Of a stretch of DNA of 46,265 bases, positions 1 through 7,821 are shown in pieces. The DNA is from Anaeromyxobacter oryzisoli (GTDB taxonomy: Bacteria > Myxococcota > Myxococcia > Myxococcales > Anaeromyxobacteraceae), in contig NZ_JALCZA010000038.1 of the NCBI RefSeq assembly GCF_022690765.1, forward strand, positions 1-46,265. The letters are read 5' to 3'. Position numbers and translations under genes: made by a program. How positions within the stretch are numbered: position 1 is the first letter of the stretch; each line of letters starts with the position of its first letter. The notes below the pieces were generated by a model, which worked only from the letters and a program-made list of their open reading frames with translations, was not told the origin of the DNA and made no database searches.

Positions 1-2
1 CC

Positions 3-794
3 TCGGCCGAGGCGACGCGCCCGCCCGCCGCCGCGGAGGCGGAGCTCGCCCTCGCGGAGGGGGATCGCGCCTTCGCCCGGCGCGAGGACACGTCCCAGCT
101 CGAGGCCGCGATCGCGGCGTACGAGCGGGCGGCGCTGCTCCGGCCCGCCGATCCCGCGATCGAGGTGCGCATCGCGCGCGCGGAGGCGTACCGCGGCCTC
201 GCGGCCCCGGAGCCGTCCCGCGCCCGCGAGGGCTGGGACGCGTCGGCGCGGGCCGCGGAGCGCGCGCTGCGGGTGCTCGCGCCGTCGTGGGCGAAGGCGA
301 TCGACGCGGGCGAGGACCCGGCCGCCGCGGCGGCGCGGATCGACGCCGGCGGCGCCGAGGCCCTCTACTGGCTCGCGCTCGGGACCATGCGCTCCGCGCA
401 GACGACCGGGTACGCGGCGGTGCTCGCCGTGAAGGACGCCGCCCTCGGGATGATGACCCGGGCGGCGGAGCTCGACGAGCGGGTGGACGCCGCCGGCCCG
501 CTCCGCGCGCTCGGGGCGTGGCGGGCGGCCCTGCCGGTCGCGGCCGGCGGGGGCGCCGCCGCGAGCCGGGCGCACTTCGAGCGGGCGCGGGCGCTCGCCC
601 CGGACGATCTGCTCGGCCCCGTGTCCGAGGCGGAGACCTACGCCGTGCTGACGCAGGACCAGCCGTTGTTCGAGCAGCTCCTCGCGGAGGTGCTCGCCGC
701 CGATCCCGGGCGCGATCCGGTCCGCGCCCCGGAGAACCGCATCGCCCGCCGCCGCGCGCAGGAGCTGCTCGAGCGCGAGGCGCGCCTCTTCTAG
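3..794 (+). CDS. TatT-like TPR protein, 5' end outside window
   Basis: The reading frame is open from the first bases of the window, so the start lies upstream. The visible 263 residues are alpha-helical and Ala/Arg-rich. The pattern YWLALG, then ALGMMTRAAELDE, then HFERARALAPDD, then a conserved QD and an LLxxVLxxDP(N)-RRRAxxLL tail resembles the TRAP-transporter T-component (TatT) family of TPR proteins, which are usually lipoproteins that assist periplasmic ligand-binding proteins. The signal peptide would be in the missing part. A lipoprotein gene follows 17 bases downstream and is probably cotranscribed. Family assignment is from pattern memory; a general TPR protein is the alternative. 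Confidence 0.65.
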   Translation, partial: SAEATRPPAAAEAELALAEGDRAFARREDTSQLEAAIAAYERAALLRPADPAIEVRIARAEAYRGLAAPEPSRAREGWDASARAAERALRVLAPSWAKAIDAGEDPAAAAARIDAGGAEALYWLALGTMRSAQTTGYAAVLAVKDAALGMMTRAAELDERVDAAGPLRALGAWRAALPVAAGGGAAASRAHFERARALAPDDLLGPVSEAETYAVLTQDQPLFEQLLAEVLAADPGRDPVRAPENRIARRRAQELLEREARLF

Positions 795-811
795 CGCGCG
801 AGGGTCGATCC

Positions 812-1672
812 GTGTCTACTCACCGTCGAACCGCCGTCCCCCTCCTGGGCGTCGTCGCCGCCGTGGCGCTGGCCGGCTGCCGGCCGCCTCGCACGCCGCC
901 CCCGGATCTCTCGCTCGACCCCGCGGCGCTCCGCGAGCAGGTGCTGCACGCGGAGGGGCGCGTCCGGAGCGTGCAGGGAGAGGCCCGGGTCGGGGTGGAC
1001 GCGCCGGGCGGCTCCGGCACCGTCAAGCAGTTCATCGCGGCGGAGCGCCCGGACCGGCTCCACCTCGAGGTGCTCGACTTCTTCGGGAACGTGGCGGTGG
1101 TCCTCGCCGCGGGAGACGGCCGGTTCGCGCTCTACGACGGCCGCGAGAAGGTCTACTACCGCGGGGCGGCGACCCCCGAGAACCTGGCGCGCCTCGTCCC
1201 GCTGCGCCTCCGCGCCGAGGAGCTCGTCGCGATCCTCTGCGGCGACGCCCCGCTCGTGGACGGGGCGCCGGCCGCGGCGGCCCCGGGGCCGGGGTACGTC
1301 ACGCTGGATCTGGCCCGCGGGGCGCTCACCCAGTCGCTGCGGATCGGCCCGGGGGCCGTGATCGAGCGCTCGTCGCGCCGGATCGACGGCGCCCCCGGAC
1401 CGGGGACGTACGACGTCGCGTTCGACGACTTCGAGCCGCACGCCGGCGTCCGGTTCCCCCGGTCGGTCGCGCTGCGGTCGGATTCGCCGAAGGTGAAGAT
1501 CGACCTGCGCTGGGGGACGATGGAGGTGAACGGGGCGCCGGATCCGGCCCTGTTCCGCCTCGCGCCGCCTCGCGGCGCGCGCGTGGTGGACCTCGACGCC
1601 GGGCAGGCGGCGCGGGGCGCGCCGTCGAGCCCGTTCGGCGTCCCCGCGGGGAGCGACGCGCCGGCCGGCTGA
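812..1672 (+). CDS. LolA/LolB-like outer-membrane lipoprotein
   Basis: The protein has 286 residues. I chose the GTG at 812 because it gives a classic lipoprotein signal: basic start, hydrophobic core and lipobox LAGC with Cys at about residue 23. The mature part has the layout of DUF4292/LolB-type beta proteins: an early helix (VQGEARVGVD), alternating strands containing DFFGNVAVVLAAGDGRFALYDG and YYRG, and a C-terminal segment ending FRLAPPRGARVVDLD. Such proteins bind lipids or lipoproteins at the inner face of the outer membrane. The frame stays open upstream to 287, but that part only shadows the TatT-like gene. Exact substrate unknown. Confidence 0.7.
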   Translation: MSTHRRTAVPLLGVVAAVALAGCRPPRTPPPDLSLDPAALREQVLHAEGRVRSVQGEARVGVDAPGGSGTVKQFIAAERPDRLHLEVLDFFGNVAVVLAAGDGRFALYDGREKVYYRGAATPENLARLVPLRLRAEELVAILCGDAPLVDGAPAAAAPGPGYVTLDLARGALTQSLRIGPGAVIERSSRRIDGAPGPGTYDVAFDDFEPHAGVRFPRSVALRSDSPKVKIDLRWGTMEVNGAPDPALFRLAPPRGARVVDLDAGQAARGAPSSPFGVPAGSDAPAG

Positions 1673-1722
1673 GCCAGGCGGTCGGCCCTGCGGGCGCCCG
1701 ACGGATCGGGCGTTCGGGGGAA

Positions 1723-1734
1723 TGACCCGGGTCA
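1723..1734. promoter_or_regulatory. 12-bp perfect palindrome upstream of exbB-like gene
   Basis: TGACCCGGGTCA is a perfect palindrome in the 145-base gap before the ExbB-like gene. A possible -10 hexamer TAGACT sits at 1785-1790. It could be an operator or simply a GC-rich chance palindrome; no second copy was noticed. Confidence 0.3.
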
Positions 1735-1817
1735 CCCGGGCGTTCGCGCCGTCGATGGGCCCCCCGCGCGACCGTCGCCGCCGTTAGACTCTCACCGCGC
1801 CCAGCGGAGACCACGAC

Positions 1818-2519
1818 TTGGACTTCAGCTACTCGACCTTCCTCAAGAACGGCAGCGCGGCGATGTGGATCATCGTCGCGTGCTCCGTCATCGCGCTCGC
1901 GGTGGCGATCGAGCGGGCGGTCGCGCTCTTCGGCTTCACCGCGAAGGCGAAGAGCCTCGCGGACGCGGTGACCCGGGCGCTGTACCGCGGCGACGTCGAG
2001 GACGCCCGGGCGCAGTGCGAGCGGTCGGGATCGCCCGCCGCGGACGTGTTCCTCGCCGGCCTCGTCGCGGCGCCGCCCCGCCCGGGCGCCCGCGCCGCGC
2101 CGCCGGTCGAGAAGATTGTCGCGGCGGTGGAGCGCGAGCGCCAGCAGGCCAATTTGAAGCTCCGCCGGGGCCTCTGGATCCTCGGCACCGTCGGGGCGAC
2201 CGCGCCGTTCGTCGGGCTCTTCGGGACCGTGGTCGGCATCATGCACGCGTTCAGGCAGATGGCCGCCACCGGGCAGGGGGGCTTCGCGGTCGTCGCGTCG
2301 GGGATCTCCGAGGCGCTCGTCACCACCGCGGGCGGCATCGCGGTCGCCATCGAGGCGGTGGTCCTCTTCAATTTCCTGAACGTGCACGCGCAGAAGCTCG
2401 CCCTCCAGCTCCGGCTCCTCACCGAGGAGTACCTCGAGATCCTGAAGGAGGTCCTCCCCGCGCTCCGGGCCGGCGCGGCGGAGCCGACGGCGCCGCTGCG
2501 GCCCGCGGGGGAGGGCTAG
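1818..2519 (+). CDS. MotA/TolQ/ExbB proton-channel family protein
   Basis: The 233-residue inner-membrane protein shows the ExbB/TolQ layout: a first membrane helix at about residues 17-37, a long cytoplasmic loop, and two further helices at about 118-145 (TVGATAPFVGLFGTVVGI) and 155-190 (GGFAVVASGISEALVTTAGG). The GLFGTVxGI and SEALxTTAxG stretches are hallmark sequences of the family. It would form, with the ExbD-like protein 3 bases downstream, a proton-driven motor that energises outer-membrane import (TonB) or envelope maintenance (Tol). No tonB or pal gene is adjacent, so Exb versus Tol is open. The start is TTG at 1818; no better in-frame start is close. Confidence 0.92.
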   Translation: MDFSYSTFLKNGSAAMWIIVACSVIALAVAIERAVALFGFTAKAKSLADAVTRALYRGDVEDARAQCERSGSPAADVFLAGLVAAPPRPGARAAPPVEKIVAAVERERQQANLKLRRGLWILGTVGATAPFVGLFGTVVGIMHAFRQMAATGQGGFAVVASGISEALVTTAGGIAVAIEAVVLFNFLNVHAQKLALQLRLLTEEYLEILKEVLPALRAGAAEPTAPLRPAGEG

Positions 2520-2522
2520 CGG

Positions 2523-2984
2523 ATGGCGCTCGGCGGTCCGAACGGGGACGCGGGCGGCGACGACGAGGTGGGCGGCGGGATCTTCGCCGACATCAACATC
2601 ACGCCGCTCACCGACATCTTCCTCGTCCTCCTCATCATCTTCATGGTGACCACCACCGCGATCGCGGAGGCCGGCCAGGAGAAGGGCGGCTTCAAGGTGA
2701 ACCTCCCGAAGGGCGGCAAGGGCGAGGTCTCGGCGGTGCCGCAGGACCTCGCGGTCGCCATCCTGGCCGACGGTCGGGCGGTGATCGGCGGGAAGGTCCT
2801 GGACGACGAGGCGCTCAGGCGCGCCTTCGGCGAGGTCCGGGGCCGGAACGCCGACACGGTGGTGCTCGTGCAGGCGGACGAGGGCGTGCCGCACGGGAGG
2901 GTCGTGCAGGTGATGGAGCTCGCCCGCGGGGAAGGGCTCGCCCGGCTCGCGATCGCCACCCGCGCCGGCGGCGGCGGCCGCTGA
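2523..2984 (+). CDS. ExbD/TolR biopolymer transport family protein
   Basis: The 153-residue protein has one membrane helix near the N terminus (about residues 28-48) starting INITPLTDIFLVLLIIFMVT. The Asp at about residue 31 is the conserved proton-carrying residue of ExbD/TolR. A periplasmic domain follows with the usual pattern: basic PKGGKGE, AVAILADGRAVIGGKVL, VLVQADEGVPHGRVVQVMELAR. It starts 3 bases after the ExbB-like gene, so the two are an operon. Two tandem 25-bp repeats lie directly behind its stop codon. Confidence 0.93.
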   Translation: MALGGPNGDAGGDDEVGGGIFADINITPLTDIFLVLLIIFMVTTTAIAEAGQEKGGFKVNLPKGGKGEVSAVPQDLAVAILADGRAVIGGKVLDDEALRRAFGEVRGRNADTVVLVQADEGVPHGRVVQVMELARGEGLARLAIATRAGGGGR

Positions 2985-2986
2985 TC

Positions 2987-3036
2987 GAACTTCTCTCGGT
3001 CAGGCCCGTCGGAACTTCTCTCGGTCAGGCCCGTCG
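2987..3036 (-). repeat. Two perfect tandem 25-bp repeats with GACCGAGAGAAGTT core
   Basis: Bases 2987-3011 and 3012-3036 are identical 25-mers. Each begins GAACTTCTCTCGGTC, the reverse complement of the dispersed core also found at 16298, 17319, 19196 and 24041, and continues AGGCCCGTCG. The first copy starts two bases after the exbD-like stop. No strong hairpin forms within a unit. Confidence 0.9.
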
Positions 3037-3152
3037 CGTCCGCGCCGCCGCCGGTCGCTGATCGTCACCGTGGCATGTCGTCGCGGACAGCGTCCCCTGC
3101 GGCGCCCGGTCGCTCGACCGCTCGACATGGCGCGAGGTAGGATTCGGGCTCC

Positions 3153-4205
3153 ATGGGCCCGACACCGAAGAAGCGGCTGGGGGAGCTGCTCCTCGAGTCC
3201 GGCGTCATCGACGCGGCCCAGCTCCAGGCCGCCCTGGGACACCAGCGAAAGTGGGGGGGCCGCCTCGGGCAGGCCCTCGTCGAGCTGAAGCTCGCGCGGG
3301 AGACGGACATCGTCCGGGCGCTCGCGAGGACGCTTGGCTACGAGGTCGCGCGCCTCGGCGACGTCGAGCCCTACGCGCTCGAGCAGGCGCTGAAGCTCGT
3401 CCCGCGCGACTTCGCGGTCCGCCACAACGTGTTCGCGCTGTCGGCGGACTCGACGTCGATCTCCGTGGCGATGTCGGACCCGACGAACCTCGCGGTCGTG
3501 GACGAGCTGCGCTTCCGGACCGGTCGGCGCGTGAAGGCGAGCATCGGCGGCGACCGCGAGATCGCCGCGGCGGTGCGGCTCCACTACCCCGGCGAGGGGG
3601 GCGCCCTGCAGGTCGAGGCGATCGCTCTCGAGCTCGACGAGGTGGACTCCGGCGCGCCGGGGCTCGACCTCGCCGGCGGCCGCTCGGGCGACGCGTTCGA
3701 CGCGTTCTTCGGGAGCGCGCCGGGTCACCCCGCGGCGCCCGCGGGGGAGCCGGCGGGGCGGCCCACGGCGCCGCGCGCGGCGGGCCGCACGCCGGCCCTC
3801 TTCGAGCTCGAGGACGCGTCCGGGGGCCGGCGGCGATCGCCGGCGGGCCCGACCCTGGGAGCGCTGGAGAGCGAGCTCGAGCCCGAGGAGCTGACGCCGG
3901 TCACGCTCGAGGAGCTCGAGGAGGAGCTCCCGGGTGAGCCGGTGCTCGCGACGGAGCTCGCGCCGCTCGAGACGGAGCTCGCGCCCCTCGAGGAGGAGCT
4001 GGGCGAGAGGCGACAGCAGCAGGCGCGCCCGATCTCCCCCGCGGAGCGCGAGATCCTCGACGCGCTCGACCGCCTCGCCCGCGGCGCGCCCCCCGAGCCG
4101 CACCTCGTGCAGCCGACGCAGGCGATGGCCGCGGTGATCCGGCTGCTCGTCCGGCACGGCATCGTCACGGAGCGGGAGCTCGTGGACGAGCTGCAGCGCA
4201 GGTAG
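3153..4205 (+). CDS. MshEN (GspE N-terminal) domain protein, no ATPase
   Basis: The 350-residue protein opens with two MshEN-type motifs: RLGELLLESGVIDAAQLQAA and, after a short link, RLGQALVELKLARETDIVRA. This domain is the N-terminal part of type II secretion and pilus ATPases and in several cases binds cyclic di-GMP. A globular part to about residue 150 (FAVRHNVFALS, SVAMSDPTNLAVVDELRFRTG) matches the rest of the GspE N-terminal fold. No Walker ATPase follows; instead there is a Glu/Leu-rich linker (repeated LEEE and ELAPLE at about 235-290) and a short helical C terminus. Free-standing proteins of this kind are common in myxobacteria. A likely -10, TAGGAT at 3138-3143, sits only 9 bases before the ATG. 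Confidence 0.8.
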   Translation: MGPTPKKRLGELLLESGVIDAAQLQAALGHQRKWGGRLGQALVELKLARETDIVRALARTLGYEVARLGDVEPYALEQALKLVPRDFAVRHNVFALSADSTSISVAMSDPTNLAVVDELRFRTGRRVKASIGGDREIAAAVRLHYPGEGGALQVEAIALELDEVDSGAPGLDLAGGRSGDAFDAFFGSAPGHPAAPAGEPAGRPTAPRAAGRTPALFELEDASGGRRRSPAGPTLGALESELEPEELTPVTLEELEEELPGEPVLATELAPLETELAPLEEELGERRQQQARPISPAEREILDALDRLARGAPPEPHLVQPTQAMAAVIRLLVRHGIVTERELVDELQRR

Positions 4206-4351
4206 CGGCGCGGACCGCCGCGCCGATGGCGAGCTCGTCGGCCGCCTGGCGAGCGGCCTCCCGCCCGGCATCCGGGCGACCCGCAGAGGGGGCTGGCGCG
4301 CGCGCCTCGCGAGCTTCGGGTCGCGCCCGCAGGGTGCGCTATTGTTTGTGG

Positions 4352-5170
4352 ATGGATCAGAAGCTCGCGACGCTCCTCGAGGACACCCGCCGGCGCCAGG
4401 GGCCCGTGGTGGTGCTCACCGGCGCAGGCATCTCGGCGGAGAGCGGGATCCCGACCTTCCGGGGCGAAGAGGGCTACTGGGTGGTCGGCTCGCGAAACTA
4501 CATGCCCCAGGAGATGGCGACCCACTCGATGTTCGAGCAGGCGCCGGACGAGGTCTGGCGCTGGTACCTCTACCGCTTCGGCGTCTGCCGCGACGCGCAG
4601 CCGAACGCGGGCCACGCCGCCCTGGTCCGCCTCGAGCGCGCCCTCGGCGATCGCTTCACCCTGGTCACCCAGAACATCGACGGGCTCCACCGCCGCGCCG
4701 GCTCGCAGCGCGTGTACTGCATCCACGGCGACGCGGCCTGGGTTCGCTGCGCGGCGGAGTGCGGGGTGGGGCTCCTCGACCTGCCGCGGTTCCCGCCGCG
4801 CACCAGGGACCAGCCGCTCACGGCGGAGGACCGGCGGCAGCTCACCTGCCCGCGCTGTGGGGGCTGGCTGCGACCGCACGTGCTGTGGTTCGACGAGTAC
4901 TACGACGAGGAGCACTACCGCCTCGAGAGCGCGCTCCGCGCGGCGCGCGGCGCCGACCTGCTGCTCGTCGTCGGCACGAGCGGCGCGACCAACCTGCCCA
5001 TGCAGATCGGCGAGCTCGTCTACATGCGCGGGGCGGCGCTCGTGGACGTGAACCCGGAGGAGAACCCGTTCGCCGAGCTCGCGGAGCGGTCGCCGCGCGG
5101 CCACTTCGCGCGCGGGAGCGCCTGCGAGCGGCTGCCGGAGATCGTCGCGGCGCTCGGGGCGGAGGGCTAG
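4352..5170 (+). CDS. cobB: Sirtuin NAD-dependent protein deacylase
   Basis: The 272-residue protein has the full Sir2 motif set: GAGISAESGIPTFRG for NAD binding near residue 25, TQNIDGLH near 110, catalytic His in IHGD near 127, zinc cysteines in RCAAEC and CPRCGG, and VVGTSG near 213. A Y-x-x-R pair in the segment WYLYRF matches the acyl-pocket pair of class III enzymes such as CobB and SIRT5, so desuccinylase activity is plausible. I take ATG 4352; the frame is open back to 4226, but a -10-like TATTGT at 4340-4345 makes a leaderless start at 4352 likely. It is convergent with the gene ending at 5227. Confidence 0.93.
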   Translation: MDQKLATLLEDTRRRQGPVVVLTGAGISAESGIPTFRGEEGYWVVGSRNYMPQEMATHSMFEQAPDEVWRWYLYRFGVCRDAQPNAGHAALVRLERALGDRFTLVTQNIDGLHRRAGSQRVYCIHGDAAWVRCAAECGVGLLDLPRFPPRTRDQPLTAEDRRQLTCPRCGGWLRPHVLWFDEYYDEEHYRLESALRAARGADLLLVVGTSGATNLPMQIGELVYMRGAALVDVNPEENPFAELAERSPRGHFARGSACERLPEIVAALGAEG

Positions 5171-5220
5171 TACTGCTCCGCAGCGGCTCCGGCTCGCAAT
5201 ACTGATGCGCGGTGCGAGCG
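5168..5220. repeat. Degenerate copy of the TAGTACTGCTCCGCA element
   Basis: It begins with the stop codon of the sirtuin gene (TAG at 5168-5170) and continues TACTGCTCCGCA, identical over 15 bases to the start of the better conserved element at 12258. About 40 bases on, the segment TGATGCGCGGTGC corresponds to TGACGCGCGGTAC of the other copy. It fills the gap between two convergent genes, as the other copy does. Confidence 0.65.
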
Positions 5221-5226
5221 CCCGCG

Positions 5227-7527
5227 TCAGCGCCGGACCGGCGCGTCCGCGAGCGAGATCTCGAGTCCCCGGGTCTCGCCGGCCGCGAGCCGGACGTCGG
5301 CCTCGCCGCGGCGCCCGTCGTCGGTCCGGACGAGGAGCCTGAGCGGCTCGGATGGGAGATCGCCCAGGGCGAAGCGGTCGCCGGTGAACCGGTGCACGTC
5401 CACGGTGCGCCACCCCTCCGGCGTGGGCCGCGACGACACCTCCAGGGTGAAGCCCCTCACCGTGCGTCCACCCCCCCGGACGATCCCGTCGAGGGCGCCG
5501 CCCGGGGCGAGGGGGACCACCAGCGTCCCCGAGGCCGGGAGGGGGCCGGTGTACGCGCCGCTCCGGCCGCCGTTCCGGACGCGCAGGACCACCGCGGCCC
5601 CGCCGGGGACGAGGCCGGCGCCGAGGCGGACGCGCCCGTCCTCGCCCGCCGTGAGGGCGAGGGCGATCTTCGCGTCGTCGGGGCGGGAGAGCGTCACGAT
5701 CGCGCCCGGCGACGGGGCGCCGCCCGGCTCGATCACGGCGACCTCCGGCCCCTCTTCGGCCGGCGCCGGGGCGAGCGCGAGGTCGAGCCGGGTGGTGAGG
5801 CGAGGCTCGACGCGCACGAAGGCGGGCGGGATCCGCAGGTCCGCGTAGGCCACCTCGGCCGGCGCGGCGTGGACGCGGTACTCGCCCGCGGGCACCGCGA
5901 GGCCGTAGTTCCCCGACGCGTCGGCGAGGGTCCGCGCCACCTGCGAGGTGCCGAGCCCGGCTCGGAGCGGGACCGCCACGACCGCGGTCCCCAGCGGCGG
6001 TCGCCGGCCGCCCGCCGTCACGCGTCCGCTCAGGAGCCCGGCGGCGGGGACGACGAAGTCCGCCCGGGACGTGCGACCGGGCTCGATCCGCACGGCCCGG
6101 ACGTCGCCCAGGAGCGCGCTGGACTCGGCCGCGACGAGCTCGGCGCGCCCCGCCTCCACGCCGGTGATCCGGTAGCGCCCCTCGAAGTCGCTGTGGACCT
6201 CGATCGGGAGGACGCCCTCGAGGCCGTCCCCGCGCGACAGGACCCGCACCCGCGCGCCGGAGAGCGGCGCCCCGGCCGCGTCGGCGACGGTCCCCTCGAC
6301 GGCCCCCCGGGCGGCGAGCGTGACGCGCACGGCCGCGCGCTGGCCGGCCGCCAGGGTGATCCCGGCGACGGTGGTCGGGCTCGCGTCCGGCGCGGACGCG
6401 CGCAGGTCGTACGGGCCGGGCGCGAGCCCGTCGAGCGCGAAGCGTCCGCCCGCGTCGGCGGTGGCGCTCGCGGCGCGGCCGCCGGTGTCGTGCCGGACGA
6501 GCTCGATCCCGGCGCCGCTCGCCGGCGCGCCGTCGCCGAGCACGACGGCGCCCTCCACGGTCGCGGCCGGCCCGAGCCGGACGGCGACGCCGCGGACCGC
6601 CGCGCCCGGCGCCGACGTCACCGGCGCGGTCAGGGCGCCCGCCTCGCCGGCGGCGGACGCGAGCAGGGCGTACTCGCCGGCGGGCAGCGCGATCGAGAAC
6701 CGCCCCGCCGCGTCCGCGGTCGCCGTCGCGAGGTGAGCGCGCGAGACCGCGCGCACCGCAGCGCGGGCGGCGGCGCGGTCGCCGGGGAGGAAGATCTCCC
6801 CCGCGAGCGTCGCGAGCGGCTCGATGGTGAGCTCGAGCGGGCCGGCGCGGGGGACCGCCACGGGCTCCACCCGGAGCGCGTGGAACCCGGGCGCCTCGAT
6901 CGTCATCGCCCAGGTGCCGGGCGCGAGCCCTCCGGCGTGGAAGCGGCCGGTCCCGTCGGCGTTCACCCGGAGCGTCTCCTCCTCGGGCGCGCCGAGGCCC
7001 GCGCCGAGCCGGGCCGCCGCGGCGGGGACGAGCGTGGTCCGCGCGGCGATCGGCCGTCCGTCGCGATCGTGGACCACCCCCTCGAGCGCGGCGGGCGGCG
7101 CCAGCTCCACCTCCACGCGGGACTCCGCCTCCCCCGTCGCCCGGAGCACCTCCGCGTACCCCGGCGCCAGCCCTGCCGCCCGGATCGCGGCGAGGTAGGC
7201 GCCGGCGCGGGCGGGCACCTGGGCGATCCCGTCGGGGCCCGCCGTCGCCGCGCCGGCCCGCCGCCAGGCCGGCACCGCGCCGACGACCGCGCGGTAGAGC
7301 TGCACCGACGCCCCGGCTTGCGGCTCGCCGCCCGCGGTCACCCGCACCACCGCGGCGCCGTCGCCCGGAGAGGCGGGCGCGTCGGGCGGGCTCGACGGCG
7401 GCGGGACGGGGAGCGGCGGCGCCGGGCTCACCTGGCCCTCGCGCGGGAGCTGCCAGACCACGAGCGCGGTGGCGAACGCCGCGGCGACGACGACGCCGAC
7501 GAGGGCGACGCGGGGACGGATGCGCAT
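5227..7527 (-). CDS. Membrane-anchored carboxypeptidase-regulatory-repeat protein
   Basis: The 766-residue protein has an N-terminal membrane anchor (about residues 8-28), a Pro/Ser-rich linker, and then repeated beta-sandwich units of the carboxypeptidase regulatory-like (CarboxypepD_reg) type. The recurring signature is a GxV strand, GxPxxGAxV, ADAxGRFxLxGLAPGxYxLxA; about six to eight units can be made out (for example around residues 90, 165, 260, 330, 405 and 490). No enzyme domain is visible. Such proteins are usually envelope or surface proteins with a binding or structural role. A strong ribosome site (AGGGAGGAG) precedes the ATG, with a -10-like TAAGGT further upstream. Confidence 0.78.
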   Translation of the reverse strand: MRIRPRVALVGVVVAAAFATALVVWQLPREGQVSPAPPLPVPPPSSPPDAPASPGDGAAVVRVTAGGEPQAGASVQLYRAVVGAVPAWRRAGAATAGPDGIAQVPARAGAYLAAIRAAGLAPGYAEVLRATGEAESRVEVELAPPAALEGVVHDRDGRPIAARTTLVPAAAARLGAGLGAPEEETLRVNADGTGRFHAGGLAPGTWAMTIEAPGFHALRVEPVAVPRAGPLELTIEPLATLAGEIFLPGDRAAARAAVRAVSRAHLATATADAAGRFSIALPAGEYALLASAAGEAGALTAPVTSAPGAAVRGVAVRLGPAATVEGAVVLGDGAPASGAGIELVRHDTGGRAASATADAGGRFALDGLAPGPYDLRASAPDASPTTVAGITLAAGQRAAVRVTLAARGAVEGTVADAAGAPLSGARVRVLSRGDGLEGVLPIEVHSDFEGRYRITGVEAGRAELVAAESSALLGDVRAVRIEPGRTSRADFVVPAAGLLSGRVTAGGRRPPLGTAVVAVPLRAGLGTSQVARTLADASGNYGLAVPAGEYRVHAAPAEVAYADLRIPPAFVRVEPRLTTRLDLALAPAPAEEGPEVAVIEPGGAPSPGAIVTLSRPDDAKIALALTAGEDGRVRLGAGLVPGGAAVVLRVRNGGRSGAYTGPLPASGTLVVPLAPGGALDGIVRGGGRTVRGFTLEVSSRPTPEGWRTVDVHRFTGDRFALGDLPSEPLRLLVRTDDGRRGEADVRLAAGETRGLEISLADAPVRR

Positions 7528-7821
7528 GAGCTCCTCCCTGGAGCGCCGACCTTAGACCACCGCCCGGCGCGAGGCAGGCCCCCGAGCGGGCCGGCGGAGG
7601 TCACCACGAGTCATCACCCGGCGCGAGCGGGCGCGGCGTAGCGCCTCTCGGTTGGGTCGAGCTCGTCGCGAGGCACACGATGCCGTCGCCGAGCCGGGGC
7701 ACACGACGACGGAGCAGCGCAGGCGTGCCTGGAAGGCACGTCGAGCAGCGGACGGAGGAGTCTGCCCGGCGCAGGCAGGCAGCGTGCGCCGCAGCAGGGC
7801 TCAGCCCAATCGAGCGGCGCT
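7528..7821. other. Intergenic region, no gene seen
   Basis: This 294-base gap separates two minus-strand genes. It contains the promoter side of the gene at 5227-7527 and no reading frame with recognisable protein features. No strong hairpin or repeat of the families described elsewhere in the window is visible. Confidence 0.6.

Noticed and set aside
5212-7641. Plus-strand 809-codon frame opposite the carboxypeptidase-regulatory-repeat gene
   Set aside because: Composition is a shadow of the minus-strand gene and shows no protein pattern.
7601-7821. Small gene between the regulatory-repeat protein and the phosphoesterase
   Set aside because: Available frames are Arg/Ala-rich without signal, motif or ribosome site.
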